NCBI GenBank assembly: GCA_028583405.1
Contig: CM053243.1
Coordinates: 34,623,420-34,687,419 of the forward strand
DNA length: 64,000 nucleotides
DNA from: Pogonophryne albipinna
Taxonomy: Eukaryota; Chordata; Actinopteri; Perciformes; Artedidraconidae
Direction of reading: 5' to 3'
Shown here: positions 38,326 to 52,158 of the stretch, piece by piece
How positions within the stretch are numbered: the first letter of the stretch is position 1
How the letters are laid out: every line of letters starts with the position of its first letter
Notes under the pieces: generated by a model
What the model was told of the DNA's origin: nothing
The model's input: only the letters and a program-made list of their open reading frames with translations
The model's database searches: none
Made by a program: the position numbers and the translations under genes

Positions 38326-40322
38326 TTACATTACATTACATTGCATTTAGCTGATGCTTTTATCCAAAGTGACTTACAATAAGTGCATTCGAACAAGAAG
38401 ATACAAACTTGAAGAAAACAGAATCATATAAGTACATCAGGTTTCATAGAGCCAAAACATTTAAAGTGCTACTCAACTGGCTTTAGATAAGCTCATTCCA
38501 CTATTTTGAAGCCAGGATAGCAAACCGACGTGATTTTGCTGATGGGAACTTGGGTCCCCCTCGCAGTGCTGGTGCAGCGAGCCGTTTGGCCGATGCAGAG
38601 CGGAGTGCACGTGCTGGGGTGTACAGTTTAACCATGTTTTGGATGTAGGAAGGGCCAGATCCATTCGCAGCATGGTATGCAAGTACCATTGTCATGAAGT
38701 GGATTCTAGCAGTTATTGGAAGCCAGTGAAGTGAACGGAGGAGCGGCGTGGTGTGGGAACATTTTGAAAGGTTGAAGGCCAGATGAGCCGCTGCATTCTG
38801 GATGAGCTGCAGAGGTCAGATGGCACATGCAGGTAGACCAGTCAGGAGGGAGTTGCAGTAGTCTAGGCGTGAGATGACGAGAGCCTGGACCAGAAGTTGC
38901 GTCGCTTTCTGGGTCAGGAGGGGACGTATACTTCTGATGTTGTAAAGAATGTATCTGCAGCAGCGGGTTGTAGCAGCGATGTTTGCAGTGAAGGACAGTT
39001 TGTTATCTAGGGTCACACCCAGATTCCTTGCAGTCTGTGTCGGGGAGACAAAAGAGGTGCCGATGTTGATTGTTAGGTCAAGAGTGGGACAATCTTTTCC
39101 CGGAAGGAAAAGCAGTTCAGTCTTGTCAAGGTTGAGCTTGAGGTGGTGAGCAGAAATCCACGAGAGATGTCAGCTAGACAAGCAGAGATGCTTGCGACGA
39201 CCTGGGTCTCTGAGCGGGGAAAGGACAGAATTAATTGGGTGTCGTCAGCGTAGCGGTGGTATGAAAAACCATGTGGGCTAATGACAGATCCGAGCGAGTT
39301 TGTGTACAAGGAGAAGAGGAGGGGACCAAGAACAGAGCCTTGAGGGACCCCTGTAGTTAATTGACAAGGGTCGGACTCGGACCCTCTCCAAGTAACCCTG
39401 TAGGTACGGTCTTTGAGGTATGAGGTGAGGAGGGAAAGTGCAGAGCCTGAAACTCCAAATTATTGGAGAGTGCGAAGGAGGATCTGATGATTCACTGTGT
39501 CGAATGCAGCAGACAGTTCCAGAAGGATGATGACAGAGGAGAGGGATGCTGCTTTAGCCGTGTGCAGTTCCTCAGTGACAGCAATGAGGGCAGTTTCTGT
39601 TGAGTGACCTGCCTTGAAACCAGACTGGTGCGGATCCAGAAAGTTCTTCTGATGGAGATAACAGGAGAGTTGTTTAAAGACAGCGCGTTCAAGTGTTTTA
39701 GACAGGAACGGGAGGAGAGAGACAGGCCTGTAGTTTATAACATCGGACGGGTTGAGAGTGGGTTTCTTTAGGAGAGGGTTTACTCTTGCCTCCTTGAGAC
39801 TGTTTGGAAAGTGACCAGAAGTTAGAGAAGTGTTGATGAAATGGGTGAGAAACGGTAGAATATCATGAGCGATAGTCTGAAGGAGGTTTGAGGGGATAGG
39901 GTCCAGAGGACAAGTGGTAGGACAGGCAGAGGTAATGAGGGTAAGAACCTCACTTGGAGAGAGAGGGGAAAAGGAGGTTAAGGAGGTTAGTGTGTGGGTG
40001 AAAGGAGGGTCTGGTGACCCAGCGGTGAGTAAAGGTGAGTCAGAACAAGAAGAGCGAATATCATCAACCTTTTTTTCAAAGTAATTAACAAAGTCGCTTG
40101 ACAGAAGGGAGGAGGGGGAAGGGGCTTTGGGGGGGTTCTAAGAGGGTGGAAAAGATGGAAAATGTTTTTTTGGGATTGGAATAGGAAGATTGGATCTTAT
40201 CTTGAAAGAAAGTGCTTTTTGCCTGAGAGATCGAAGCAGAGAATGAGGAGAGGAGAGCCTGATAGGTTAGGAGGTCGTCATGGTGTTTGGATTTCCACCG
40301 TTTCCGCTCTGCTGCCCTAATA
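38326..40322 (-). mobile_element. L2-clade LINE, reversed, 5'-truncated
   Basis: Reading on the minus strand, the element begins in the endonuclease-RT linker at 40322 and ends in the L2 3' end and tail (TTACATTACATTACATT at 38327 on the plus strand). It parallels the first L2 from about 24179 to 28343 without the 2-kb TTAA element. A YADDTQL motif is visible in the minus frame near 39.25 kb, but frames shift several times. The insertion site is recoverable: the family-A copy at 30.88-30.93 kb has the same flanks joined, with TAATA-type microhomology at the junction. Confidence 0.9.
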
Positions 40323-41118
40323 TCAAACAAAATATTACTACTTACTTTATTGTGAAATTAAAACAGAACGGTAAAAGAATAGTTTCTGGTCTATTCTGAG
40401 GCCTAATCTCTGTAGATAAATAAAGAACTAAACCAGATGTGTAATATTTAATGCAACCGAAACATTTATTACAATGCATTTATGTGATGACTTTCAAAGT
40501 GTAAAGCAAGCATTAGCTGAATAAAGTATGATTTTATCTTTTACGAAACGTTTTTTTTTCATATGGCATACAGTCGGAGGTCAACCAATCACAGAGCTTG
40601 AGGATTAATCACCGGGTTTGTCGAGCAAAGCGCATGGTGTAGTCTCAAATGATAGCTGAGAATTATGGGTAGTGTAGTGTCTTCGGCCATCCTAAACTCC
40701 GATACAAATATTTGTTTCTCAGAGTCGAAGGAGGAAAACACAAAAGCATTGTACACAATTTAAACCAATCAATGTTGTATAATTAACAAGGATAATCTGG
40801 TGTTTTTGAGTTGATGAGTAGTGCAGATATCGCTGTAAAATCAATCGACAGTAAGGAGAATACTTATTTCCGGGTGTAAAATTCTCCGTTATCCAATGGG
40901 AATGGACGATCACATTGCCTTTTAACTGCCGCCGACATGGACGGATGCGGTGCTTCCCTGAGCGTCAAATACTGCCGCTGATGGGAATACATTGCAATCA
41001 GTTGAAAGCCCTTTGCGTCCGTTTATGAAGCTGAAGGAGACTTGGTGCGTCACAACTGTACGCCAAAGGCCCCTGACCAAGCGTCGCTATTGGACTATCA
41101 GGGAGTGAGACTGTGTTG

Positions 41119-42696
41119 TTCAGTGAGGTGATAATATATAGTGTAGATATGTAGTTAATTAATAGATTGCCTAACATAGAAAGTACTGAAAACAAAAATG
41201 TAAATACCATCAAGATTCTTTAATAAAAAACTCCTGCATTTGAACTACAGTATATTCATAAAAAAAGTTAGCACCAAGATCTAATAAACAGAGTTGTGTC
41301 CTCCTTGTCCAGTCTCAGCAATCAGTCAACTGACCAAAATACAATAAAAAGGAGTGTGTTTTATTAGTCCAGTGTGCTAATACAATGATGCATTGACTCA
41401 CTGGGTCACATGACATCAAAGCTATTGAAAAAATGAAGACTTTTTCAATGAAAAACCGTCACGTTTTTATAACAAAAAGGTGGACTAAAATGCAGTTAAG
41501 ATGTGTGTCCTACTTGTCCATTGTAGTAATCTTATGCTTTGCTTTGGTGTCATAAGGTCATCTGAAGATTAAATAGCTTCCATATCAGGTGACCTAAAAA
41601 CGGTAAAAAAAAAAAAACTACTGTTGTTTTTTCACAACAAAATGTATATCAAATAGAAGCACTAAAATCCATTAAAAAGATTGTTCACATCAGGCTGTCA
41701 TTTAAAAGCAAATGTAAAGCAGCTAATGATTTCAACCATTCTAGATTTTGATATTAGCAATCTTGATCTTCCTGCCCTCTGGCTATGTGTCTGAGAGGGA
41801 CTGATGGAGGGTGTGGTGTAAGAAAACTGCAGTTGTGTATAGTGGTCCGTATCCTTTTGTGTAGTTGTATGTTTACAGGATTAGTATATCGTTATATTCT
41901 CTTGGGGATTATTGGTTTATTTTGGTTTCATTTTGATAGAATTGCACCCAGTTTCACTTGGCATCTTGCTACTATGGGTCCGTTTTCATTGTATGTTTAA
42001 ATGCAGCTAAAGCAGTAACAACCTGCTGTTAATGACAAAGTAAGGACACTAATTGTCCAATTGGGTCTGAATGGTTGGATTTTTATTTTTAGCCTTGGAA
42101 TGGAAAATGTATTGATTAAAACAATTGATGTAGACTGTTAATGACCAAACTCACTGCCATGTTCAGGCACATCCCAGTACTTTAATTTTAGTTTAACATC
42201 ATATATAGCCAAATGCGGATTTAAACATAGCAATTAAAATGAATCACTAAGGTAATCTCCTGCCATGAGTACTCTGTGAGATTAGAGTGGATTATATTGG
42301 ATTACGTCGATTGACCTGATTTACTGACCGACTGCCTCCTCTTGTCCAAATCAGACTGGTAAATCTGACCTTCAGCGGTTGGATTTAGAGCTGCAGAGAA
42401 ACTGTGACAAGCAAGTGATGCAATCACCTGTCAGTTCTTAGCTCAGTGCATGCATCGAAGAAGGTTGCATACTGTAGTGAAACAGATGCATTTCTGGTTG
42501 CCTTTAAAGTAATGACATCAATAATTGGAAAAAAACTCTATAAAAATCAAATATCATCTTTAGAAATACACTTCTACTGCCACTCCTGCACACTGAGATT
42601 AACCGACTTGTATTTTCTAAGATCTGGGTCACAGTGAGTAAAGCCAAAAACAAGAGTCCAGAATCCTCCTGATGTTTGATGGCATAGAAAAGCAGG
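41119..42696. other. unassigned AT-rich DNA
   Basis: No gene is recognised. 42.2-42.6 kb has more balanced base composition but no open frame with a motif. Confidence 0.4.
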
Positions 42697-43075
42697 GGTG
42701 TGAGCAGTGGTGGAAAATATTTTTGGTGGGGCTATAGAAATGGTGACCAAACCATACAAGGGGTGTCCGGGGGGATGTTCCCCCGGAAGAACATTTTGAA
42801 AAATGACCCCTTAAATTATGACTTCTGGTGATGTTAGAGGAGGGGGGGGGGGGGAGGACAAATTGAGGCTTAAAAATATGAGATAATCCATAATCTTCAG
42901 TGTGGTTAGCTATGAATGTTCCAAAACTTCCAAATACCTTGTCCTGGACATAGTTTCTACAGTATAACTGTGCAAAACAGTACAGTAGGCCCACACAAAC
43001 TGCAGAACACTGGTGCTTTGCGAACACTCAAATGATTTAATTCCCATTTAAAATCAGGAGACTAAATGCGAACAT

Positions 43076-43077
<2 letters not shown>

Positions 43078-43110
<33 letters not shown>
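43078..43110. repeat. (TG)n microsatellite
   Basis: About 16 TG units inside the outer hAT MITE. Confidence 0.95.
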
Positions 43111-43112
<2 letters not shown>

Positions 43113-43607
43113 GATTTCATTGCCCTCTCCCGGTTTCCTCCCGGGGTCATATTTCTCCCGCATTTCTCCTGATTTCTGACAAAATCAGATTTACTCACGA
43201 CTGTTTCCACTCGGCTCCTTTCTTACCGCCCAGACGAGAGAGGGTAATGATACACGCTCAGGGTTGGGTTGTAACGGAATACATGTAACAGCGTTACGTA
43301 ATCAGAATACAAAAATCAAGTCACTGCATTCAGCTCGCGTTACATTTGAAAAACGAGTAATCTGATTACAGTTACTTTCGTAAACCTGAAGTGAATACAT
43401 TTTGGATTACTTATTGGAATTATTGGTGGATAGATTTCCTCACAACATTTAATATTCATTACTAAAGGTACAGCCGAATCATCAAAGCTCACAAAACCTA
43501 TTACCGCCGCAGATGGACCAAAAAAGCGTTTGAAAAAAAATCGCGGGTCCGCTCAGTGAAACAATAACAACGAAACATGGAGGAACAAAAGTCTGCGTTT
43601 AAATCGC

Positions 43608-43608
<1 letters not shown>

Positions 43609-43664
<56 letters not shown>
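43609..43664. repeat. (TG)n microsatellite
   Basis: About 28 TG units within the nested hAT-type element. Confidence 0.95.
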
Positions 43665-43665
<1 letters not shown>

Positions 43666-43702
43666 TTAAAACACATCAGCCTGCGGTCGCTCTTTCTTTA
43701 GC

Positions 43703-44365
43703 CTAACCCCCTGATCGCACCGGAAGCGTCTGCGCTGCGGCTGCGCCGCACTGCGACCTCCTCCTGCGTCATAACCCACCAGGCGCGTTTCAAAACGTTG
43801 CGGAAGCGGAGCTTCGTGTGTGCAGCCTCGCAGTTGTTGTTGATTTTGGAATATTTCCTGGATATTTGTACTTCTACAAGTAAGTAGGCTACGTAGTTAA
43901 ATGGTTTATGTTTGTGTCTGTTTAAATCGTGTTTATTGTTGTTATTTCCTATTTTGTTGGGTTGTAGACTACAGACACAGTTAATAATAATTGTAATATT
44001 CCAGTTATAAACGACATGAATCAAAGATGTGTTGCTGTATTTTAGTGGTACACAAATATGCATTCATCATCATAATTATTCTATATATATATATAATTTA
44101 CAGTGCCTGTAAACCGGAGGAGAACGCTGGCATGTATTCTCCTACTTGAAAGACTACGGGGTGGGGGGAGGAGAAGGAGCTGGTTTTGGGTGCACCCCCT
44201 CAACCAGCAAAGGAGACAACAAGGTGATTTTCATCACTTCCTGCCTGCGCTGCGCTGCGCCGCGTCAAAAATAGGATTCATCCTATATTTTAATTCCTTG
44301 CGGCGAGGAGCTTCTGGGACGCGTCGAGCCGCAGCGCAGACGCTCCTGGTGGGATTAGGGGGTTA
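43703..44365. mobile_element. innermost MITE with GC-rich inverted ends
   Basis: The left end TAACCCCCTGATCGCACCGG and the right end are inverted repeats over about 39 bases (inner part GCGTCTGCGCTGCGGCT perfect). TA occurs on both sides, so the duplication may be TA, but TAA/TTA is equally possible and the class is open. A second GC-rich block (CGCTGCGCTGCGCCGCG) lies near 44250. No coding capacity. Confidence 0.7.
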
Positions 44366-45302
44366 CTAGTGATTATTTCTGAAGGTAAACACAGTGAAGG
44401 CGGTGCGTGAAAGGCACTGCACGCTCGTCTTCTCAGAGGCTGAGTTAACCCTCCCGCTGCCTCCTGGTGCTGCAGAGATTTCATGAAGTGAAGGAGGTTT
44501 TCCTTCTATAAAACATCTGCGGGCAGCAGATACTGTGAGTGTCACGGACATGAATTCATAGATCAAGGCAGACTGGTGCACACACTCTCCTCTCCTGTTT
44601 TGCCAATCCGGTGCTTAAACAAATATAGCTCTACACCCCTGGCCGAAATGTCCTTAAAATGAAGTCCGAGTTTGACATTTTAATTCATGTCCTGCCAACA
44701 CAGGACAGACAGGTGACACGCCCGTTCTAAGCCGTGTCCCTCACTCCTCACATCCCAAGCTGCATCCCCAAAAAGTTAATTATGTTGTTACATCGTTTCA
44801 GATGTTATGTTTCAGTTGTGCTCTTGATAAGCCATTAAAACAGTAAAAACACGTTCAGTTTCCTTTTGCTTTTTGTGTCTCCTGTTCACCAAAACATACC
44901 CATCTGTGATGGAAAAAGAATGTAATCCAACAGTAATCTAAAAGTAATCTGATTACGTTTTTTAAGACACGTAACTGTATTCGGATTACTTTCAGAGCCA
45001 TGTAATCAGTAATCAGTAACTGATTACATTTACAAAGTAACCCTCCCAACCCTGTACACGCTGCGGCCAGGCAGGAAACATGTGACTTATCAGTAACTTT
45101 AGACATCGTAAAACAATTTTAAACGAGATTTTATTGTAGCTTATAGATTTTACTGATACCAACTATATAATATTTACCTTGTTAATTAAAAATAAAAATA
45201 AAAAAGATATATATTTTAAATTTGTAATGACAATCAAACATGTGGGAAGAGGGGGGGTGGCGCCCCTAGCGCCCCTATGGGCCGGCCGCCACTGGGTGTG
45301 AG

Positions 45303-46046
45303 TATAAATATCCAACATACATTTATACTTTGACAGTAAGTTTAGTATTCTCTACCCAAATTATAGATAGATACGCTGTTTTCTATCATTAAGAAAACAA
45401 CTTATCTATATATTCTATTATATAAGGAATACTAATATAATTGTAATACCTAAAATCTAACTTTTGAGTATAAACCAGGGAGAATATAAAACATTTGTGT
45501 AGTCTCAGGTACTTGACACAAAGGTTTCTGTAGAGCAGTTTTGAAGCTCATCGTCGGTTTCTACAAGCATTGCCATTTTGGTATGGCTCCGTTTATCCAT
45601 AAGCTAATTCACAAAATGGACCGGATCGTCGATGGAACTTAGGCGGACCTGATGAGTAGTAAAGTGGAAAGTTGTATACAAATGCAACCCCTATGATGCT
45701 GCTGTATGCATGAACACGTTAATTAGCTATTGAAAACACTTTTTTTTATTTCTACCAGGCTGTAAACATGATTATTTCTGCTGTAAAGTTGTGCATTTTA
45801 ATCATGGGGGCCCAATGGGTTTCATTGGCGTTTAAAGGAATGCTATTTTTAAGGTCTGTTTAGGTTTACAGACAAACTCAACTAAGTGAGGGAAAGTGCA
45901 TGATTTTAGTCAAATAGGTACTTGTGTTGTTTGGTTAAAATGACTACTTAGGACGACCTCCCTTATGCTTACATGAAAAACTTGATTAGGGCTAGGGCAT
46001 GATCATGGTCCACGTTAAACCAAACGTATGCAGACGTTAGGAAGCT
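45303..46046. other. unassigned AT-rich DNA
   Basis: No gene, RNA or element recognised. Confidence 0.4.
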
Positions 46047-46050
46047 TTAA

Positions 46051-46310
46051 AGGTCACTTATTATGCAAAATCCACTTGTTCATGTCTTTTATACATAAAC
46101 ATTTGTCCCCTCTGTGTAAAGAGATTCTGAAAGTTTCAGGAAAAAAGATTTTCTCTCTTCTTGTCCTGATCCATTTATATAAAAACCTGTCTGAAAACGA
46201 GCTGATCAGATTTTGGCCACTTTATGATGTCATAACGATTTTTTGGCTTGTGTAACCATTATCCAATAACCAACCAATATATTGATGAAAAACAGTATAA
46301 TAGGGGACCT
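46051..46310. mobile_element. TTAA-flanked MITE (AGGTCACTTATTATGC type)
   Basis: A 260-bp element is flanked by TTAA (46047-46050, 46311-46314). The ends AGGTCACTTATTAT and ATAATAGGGGACCT are inverted repeats with two mismatches. This end type is very common in fish. No coding capacity. It resembles the family at 22762-23035 in size and target preference but is a distinct sequence. Confidence 0.75.
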
Positions 46311-46314
46311 TTAA

Positions 46315-48376
46315 GCTAACATTGGTCTCCTATTTTACTTTGCTGTTCTGACCTAAGGAGATAAATCTAGATATGTGTATTATATAGTAATGAAATACAT
46401 GTACATTTGAACTAAAAGACAAGTGACAGCAGCAGAAAGGAGCACAGTTTTAAAGTAAGACAGCAACAATAGCAACATTCAGGAAGATTACAGTCAAATG
46501 TCTGTGGTTGGTTAAAATTAGAGTGAACACCAGGCAGAATGAGTCAGCTGATTTAGTAGGAGCAGGGTGAGAGAGAGAGACAGGAGATGTTTGAATGAAT
46601 GAGAATATAAGGTCTTCATGATTGAATTTCTGCTAAGCTTCACTAAGCAGTGCTTTTCTTTCAAAGCAAAAGTAGCAAAATAGTGGGTTCCGGTTTGGAC
46701 CTGATAATCAACCCTCCACTGAGGACAGACTGCAGTGTTATTCTCTGTTGTAGCTCGAGGGCCTCTAACCCACCTTATTTTAATTGCTCAGCAGCTTTAT
46801 CATAATATTTAGAGGTTACAGTTTACAAGATGGCCAATTCATCCAGAATACTAATTAGGCAGTAATTAAGTGTCACAGAGCCAGCAATAACTGCTGGCTG
46901 ATCCACAAACAATGACAGGGCAGTAAAACTGACATTGGCCCAAATTAGCCCCCCGATTTAAATAGGTTGGGGGCGACATTGTAGGAAATAATCCCAGGAT
47001 CAGAATAATGTCAAGGACGTTTTCATCAGTCAACAACATCCAGCCCAGCTCTTGACATTTCTTCGGGAGATAATTAATTTTCTCTGCTGCACTGAGATAC
47101 AGCAGCATCTTTCTACGTGATTTCATCTCATACAAACATTTTCAGTTTGCATAGCTGAAATGAACCAAATGGCTCCATTGTTCATGATTAATTCCAATAA
47201 CAGCTACTAATTTGTAAACATTTCAGTCCATGATTTACCCAAAAAGTTATAATACTCAACAATAAAATGGGAAAATAATTACTGCTTATTTGTTGCATGA
47301 AAACTCATTAGGCTGTACAATTAGGAAACTGGATAAAGACATCACATTACCCAGTCTTTGTCTCTCTTGGAGTGTTTGACGGACGTGTGGTATCATTTTT
47401 AATTTATCACATGCGGATACAGAATCAAACTATTCACCTGTCTTTGTCGTATTTTATTTCTTGCAAGAAAGTTCAGTCAGTCATACAGAGAGCAAACTGT
47501 CTCAGAGTGAAAGACGCTTAATAGAGTATGTATTGCATATTTAAACACAGAGAGATAATTAAAAGGAGAATTCTCTAAGTTAGGGAGGCATTATCAGGGA
47601 GTTTTCAGTTCAACACAACAGAAGTTGAAGTCAAACTGTTGGTTCACATAGTGTCACTGACAGCATCGCAACACATTTCCCAAGCTTAGCAAAGGCGTAA
47701 GAGGCAGTAAATAGAGATGTAAATTAGCAAGTAAGAATCACACATTTATATTATTGAAGTTATTGAGTGAGTAAAATACTTTTCTGAAACGGACACAATA
47801 TATTTTAATTGTGTTCTTTTAACACCAACGGCTTTTTTGGCAAAGCACAACTATTCAAGAGTAAAAGAGGCAGAATATGTGAATGTTCAGCAATTCACCT
47901 TTTACTTCTCAATAATGACTGGCCTGACTTTTCTTGCCAGTGGTAAAATATAGCTGTTTGACAAAAAAAAAAAAAAAATGTAATCCATTTACTAATCAAT
48001 CAACTAAACAAATATCTTTGTAAAAATTGTTATTTTGACTTGTTGTTAAGAGCATGCACAAATCACAGATATTATTAAATTATGTTCCCCCTTTTCTATC
48101 TAATACACAAGGTCCAATTCCCAATGTAATGTCAGTTGTCACTGCTAACTCTGGTGTTGGCTTGAAGAGAACTGCAGAGGGACGTGCTGTGCGTCCTCTG
48201 ATACACAAGTTGTTGTAAGCTGCTTCATTTTATCTGCCAGCAAGGAGCTTCAGCAGCTTCACAATCGGAAAGTGCCAGAACAATAATGTAATCCTCTGCT
48301 GGTTTCCCACCCACAGGCATCTGTATTGATTGGAATGTATGTGTCAAAAACCTTCCAGGAACTTTGAAGGGAGCAT
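46315..48376. other. unassigned region with candidate conserved noncoding DNA
   Basis: No gene or transposon. 46.74-47.20 kb and 48.11-48.37 kb have mixed composition, no long open frame and many short homeobox-like TAAT motifs. They look like vertebrate conserved noncoding elements. This is an impression, not a demonstration. Confidence 0.35.
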
Positions 48377-50233
<1,857 letters not shown>

Positions 50234-50345
50234 GTTAGCAGCAGCGACGTGCAGTCAGGGGAGGCAGAGCCTCACCTGTCATACTCCAATGTAACGGAAA
50301 AACAACTAAAGAAAAACAAAATTAATAATAATAATAAAAAAATGT

Positions 50346-51480
50346 CCTCAGGGCCTGGGAGTACGCTTATCCGGTCTACATGTGTTTTGTAGACTTGGAG
50401 AAGGCGTATGACCGAGTTCCCAGGGAGTTACTGTCGGAGGTGCTGCGGGAGTATGGGGTGAGGGGGTATCTACTCAGGGCCATCCAATCTCTGTACTCCC
50501 AAAGCGAGAGCTGTGTCCGGGTCCTCGGCAGTAAGTCGGACCCATTTCCGGTGAGGCTTGGCCTCCGCCAGGGCTGCGCTTTGTCACCAATCCTGTTTGT
50601 AATATACATGGATCGGATTTCGAGGTGTAGTCGTGGGGGGGGGGGGGTCTGCAGTTCGGTGGACTAAGGATTGCACCACTGCTTTTTGCAGATGATGTGG
50701 TTCAAATGGCTTCATCGGTCTGCGACCTTCAGCACTCACTGGATCGGTTCGCAACCGAGTGTGAAGCGGCTGGGATGAGGATCAGCACCTCCAAATCTGA
50801 GGCCATGGTTCTCAGCAAGAAACCGATGGACTGTCCACTCCAAGTAGGGAATGAGTCCTTACCCCAAGTGAAGGAGTTCAAGTATCTCGGGGTCTTGTTC
50901 TCGAGTGAGGGAACAATGGAGATGGGCCGGAGAATCGGAGCAGCGGGAGCGGTACTGCAGTCGCTTTACCGCACCGTTGTGACGAAAAGAGAGCTGAGCC
51001 AGAAGGCAAAGCTCTCTGTCTACCGGGCCATTTTCGTTCCTACCCTCACCTATGGTCATGAAGGATGGGTCATGACCGAAAGAACGAGATCGCGGACACA
51101 AGCGGCCGAGATGGGTTTTCTCCGCAGGGATAAGGTGAGAAGTTCGGTCATCCGGGAGGGACTCGGAGTTGAACCGCTCCTCCTTCGCGTCGAAAGGAGC
51201 CAGTTGAGGTGGTTCCGGCACCTAGTTAGGATGCCACCTGGGCGCCTCCCTAGGGAGGTGTTCCAGGCACGTCCAGCTGGGAAGAGACCAAGGGGTAGAC
51301 CTAGGACCAGGTGGAGGGATTATATCACTTCGCTGGCCTGGGAGCGCCTTGGGATCCCCCAGTCAGAGCTGGTTGATGTGGCCAGGGAAAAGAAAGTTTG
51401 GGGCTCTCTGCTGGAACTGCTACCCCCGTGACCCGACCACGGATAAGCGGGAGAAGATGGATGGATGGATGGATGGATGG
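50346..51480 (+). mobile_element. RTE-clade LINE (Rex3-like), 5'-truncated
   Basis: The fragment begins within the reverse transcriptase domain and ends in a GGAT tandem tail (51455-51480). Family knowledge: fish RTE elements such as Rex3 end in tetranucleotide repeats of this kind and are usually 5'-truncated. It is inserted in the hAT-type element 50242-52377. The left junction lies in an AATAATAATAA tract, so its target duplication cannot be resolved. Confidence 0.8.
50356..51431 (+). pseudogene. RTE LINE reverse transcriptase fragment, frameshifted
   Basis: The first frame, up to about 50637, carries reverse transcriptase motif A (FVDLEKAYDRVPRE) and motif B (GLRQGCALSPILFVIYMD). A run of about 14 G residues at 50636-50649 shifts the frame. 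The next frame continues with motif C (LLFADDVV, catalytic aspartates near 50690), then KEFKYLGVLFSS, and a C-terminal RTRWRDYITSLAWERLGI typical of RTE elements, stopping at 51431. The N-terminal endonuclease domain is missing. Apart from the G run the frame is well preserved, so the element is fairly young or the slip is recent. Confidence 0.85.
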
Positions 51481-51933
51481 AATAAAACAATTCTGTGTTG
51501 TAAATGTGATTTATGTATGATTCTAATCGCTTTTTATAGTCAAAATCAGCAAATTTGCCGAACTCCGCTACAACTACGGGGAGCGATGAGAAGTGAGGCA
51601 GGGACGAGCTCTGCCTCTCGTAAGCCCACAGTAACTTGCTGGAGCGCGGACACTAATTTAGCGCAGGCACTTATTTTGTGAGCGCGCTCAAGCCAGTTAC
51701 TGTGGGGTGAGGTGAGGCACAGATGAGCTCTGCCTCACCTCAGAATGCGTCACCCCACAGAAACTGGCTGGAAAGCGGGCCCTAAGCGCATGCCTGCACC
51801 ATCTCACTGTATGTCACCAATGTAATGTTTGTAGATCCCTTTATTACATTTATCCTCGCCATCCATAGTCTCTAAATAACTTATTTCACGTATATATGAT
51901 ATTTAGGCTCGCTGGTCTCATCATACAACGGCA

Positions 51934-52158
51934 ATGAAAAAAGCACCAGGAGAGGCAGCCATAACCTCTGCCGCACTGAAGGGGGCGCACGTGAGCCCAC
52001 AGGTTCTTGTTGCTCCTGTTATTCTACGCAGAGACGGTAGACGCGAACAACAAACTAGACTTTTGAAACTAGAGGAAGATAAGGAGGACTTTTACAAAAA
52101 GGTTATAGAGATTGTTGTCCAGAAGGATAGCATGGACTTCATCTTCAAGTCAAGGTAA
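51934..52158 (+). other. unidentified 74-codon open frame ending at a donor-like site
   Basis: The frame starts with an ATG (MKKAPGEAAITSAALKGAH) and runs to lysine/glutamate-rich sequence (KLEEDKEDFYKKVIEIV) with coiled-coil character. Where it leaves the open frame the DNA reads TCAAGGTAAGA, a good 5' splice-site match. It lies inside the hAT-type element, so it may be the relic of a first transposase exon. I recognise no BED finger or catalytic motif, and chance remains possible. Confidence 0.35.

Larger units (their letters stand above)
36227..41118. mobile_element. second palindromic family-A element, carrying a reversed L2
   Basis: The forward arm starts near 36227 (matching 30.28 kb onward) and the reversed arm ends near 41118 with CTGTGTTG, equivalent to the right terminus at 34076. 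36.3-36.9 kb and 40.6-41.1 kb are mutually inverted. The outermost left terminus is missing, so the copy is truncated on the left. A 2-kb L2 (38326-40322) is inserted in the reversed arm. A LINE C-terminal fragment (36879-37175) and a retroposon tail fragment near 37.97-38.04 kb lie in the forward arm and centre. Confidence 0.65.
43259..45054. mobile_element. hAT-type element nested in 42705-45294
   Basis: The ends CAGGGTTGGG and CCCAACCCTG are perfect 10-bp inverted repeats. The eight-base duplication TACACGCT flanks them (43251-43258, 45055-45062). Both subterminal regions are rich in GTAATC/GATTAC motifs in inverted arrangement (TAATCTGATTACAGTTACTT against AAGTAATCTGATTACG), which may be binding sites for the transposase. 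It contains a third element near 43703-44365 and a TG tract. No transposase frame is seen. Confidence 0.9.
42705..45294. mobile_element. hAT MITE, outer layer of a three-deep nest
   Basis: The ends CAGTGGTGG and CCGCCACTG are inverted repeats (one mismatch). The eight-base duplication GGTGTGAG flanks the element (42697-42704, 45295-45302). GGGGCTATAG near the left end and CCCCTATGGGCC near the right end extend the pairing. The interior is interrupted by a second hAT-type element at 43259-45054. A 14-G run occurs near 42850. No transposase remains. Confidence 0.85.
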
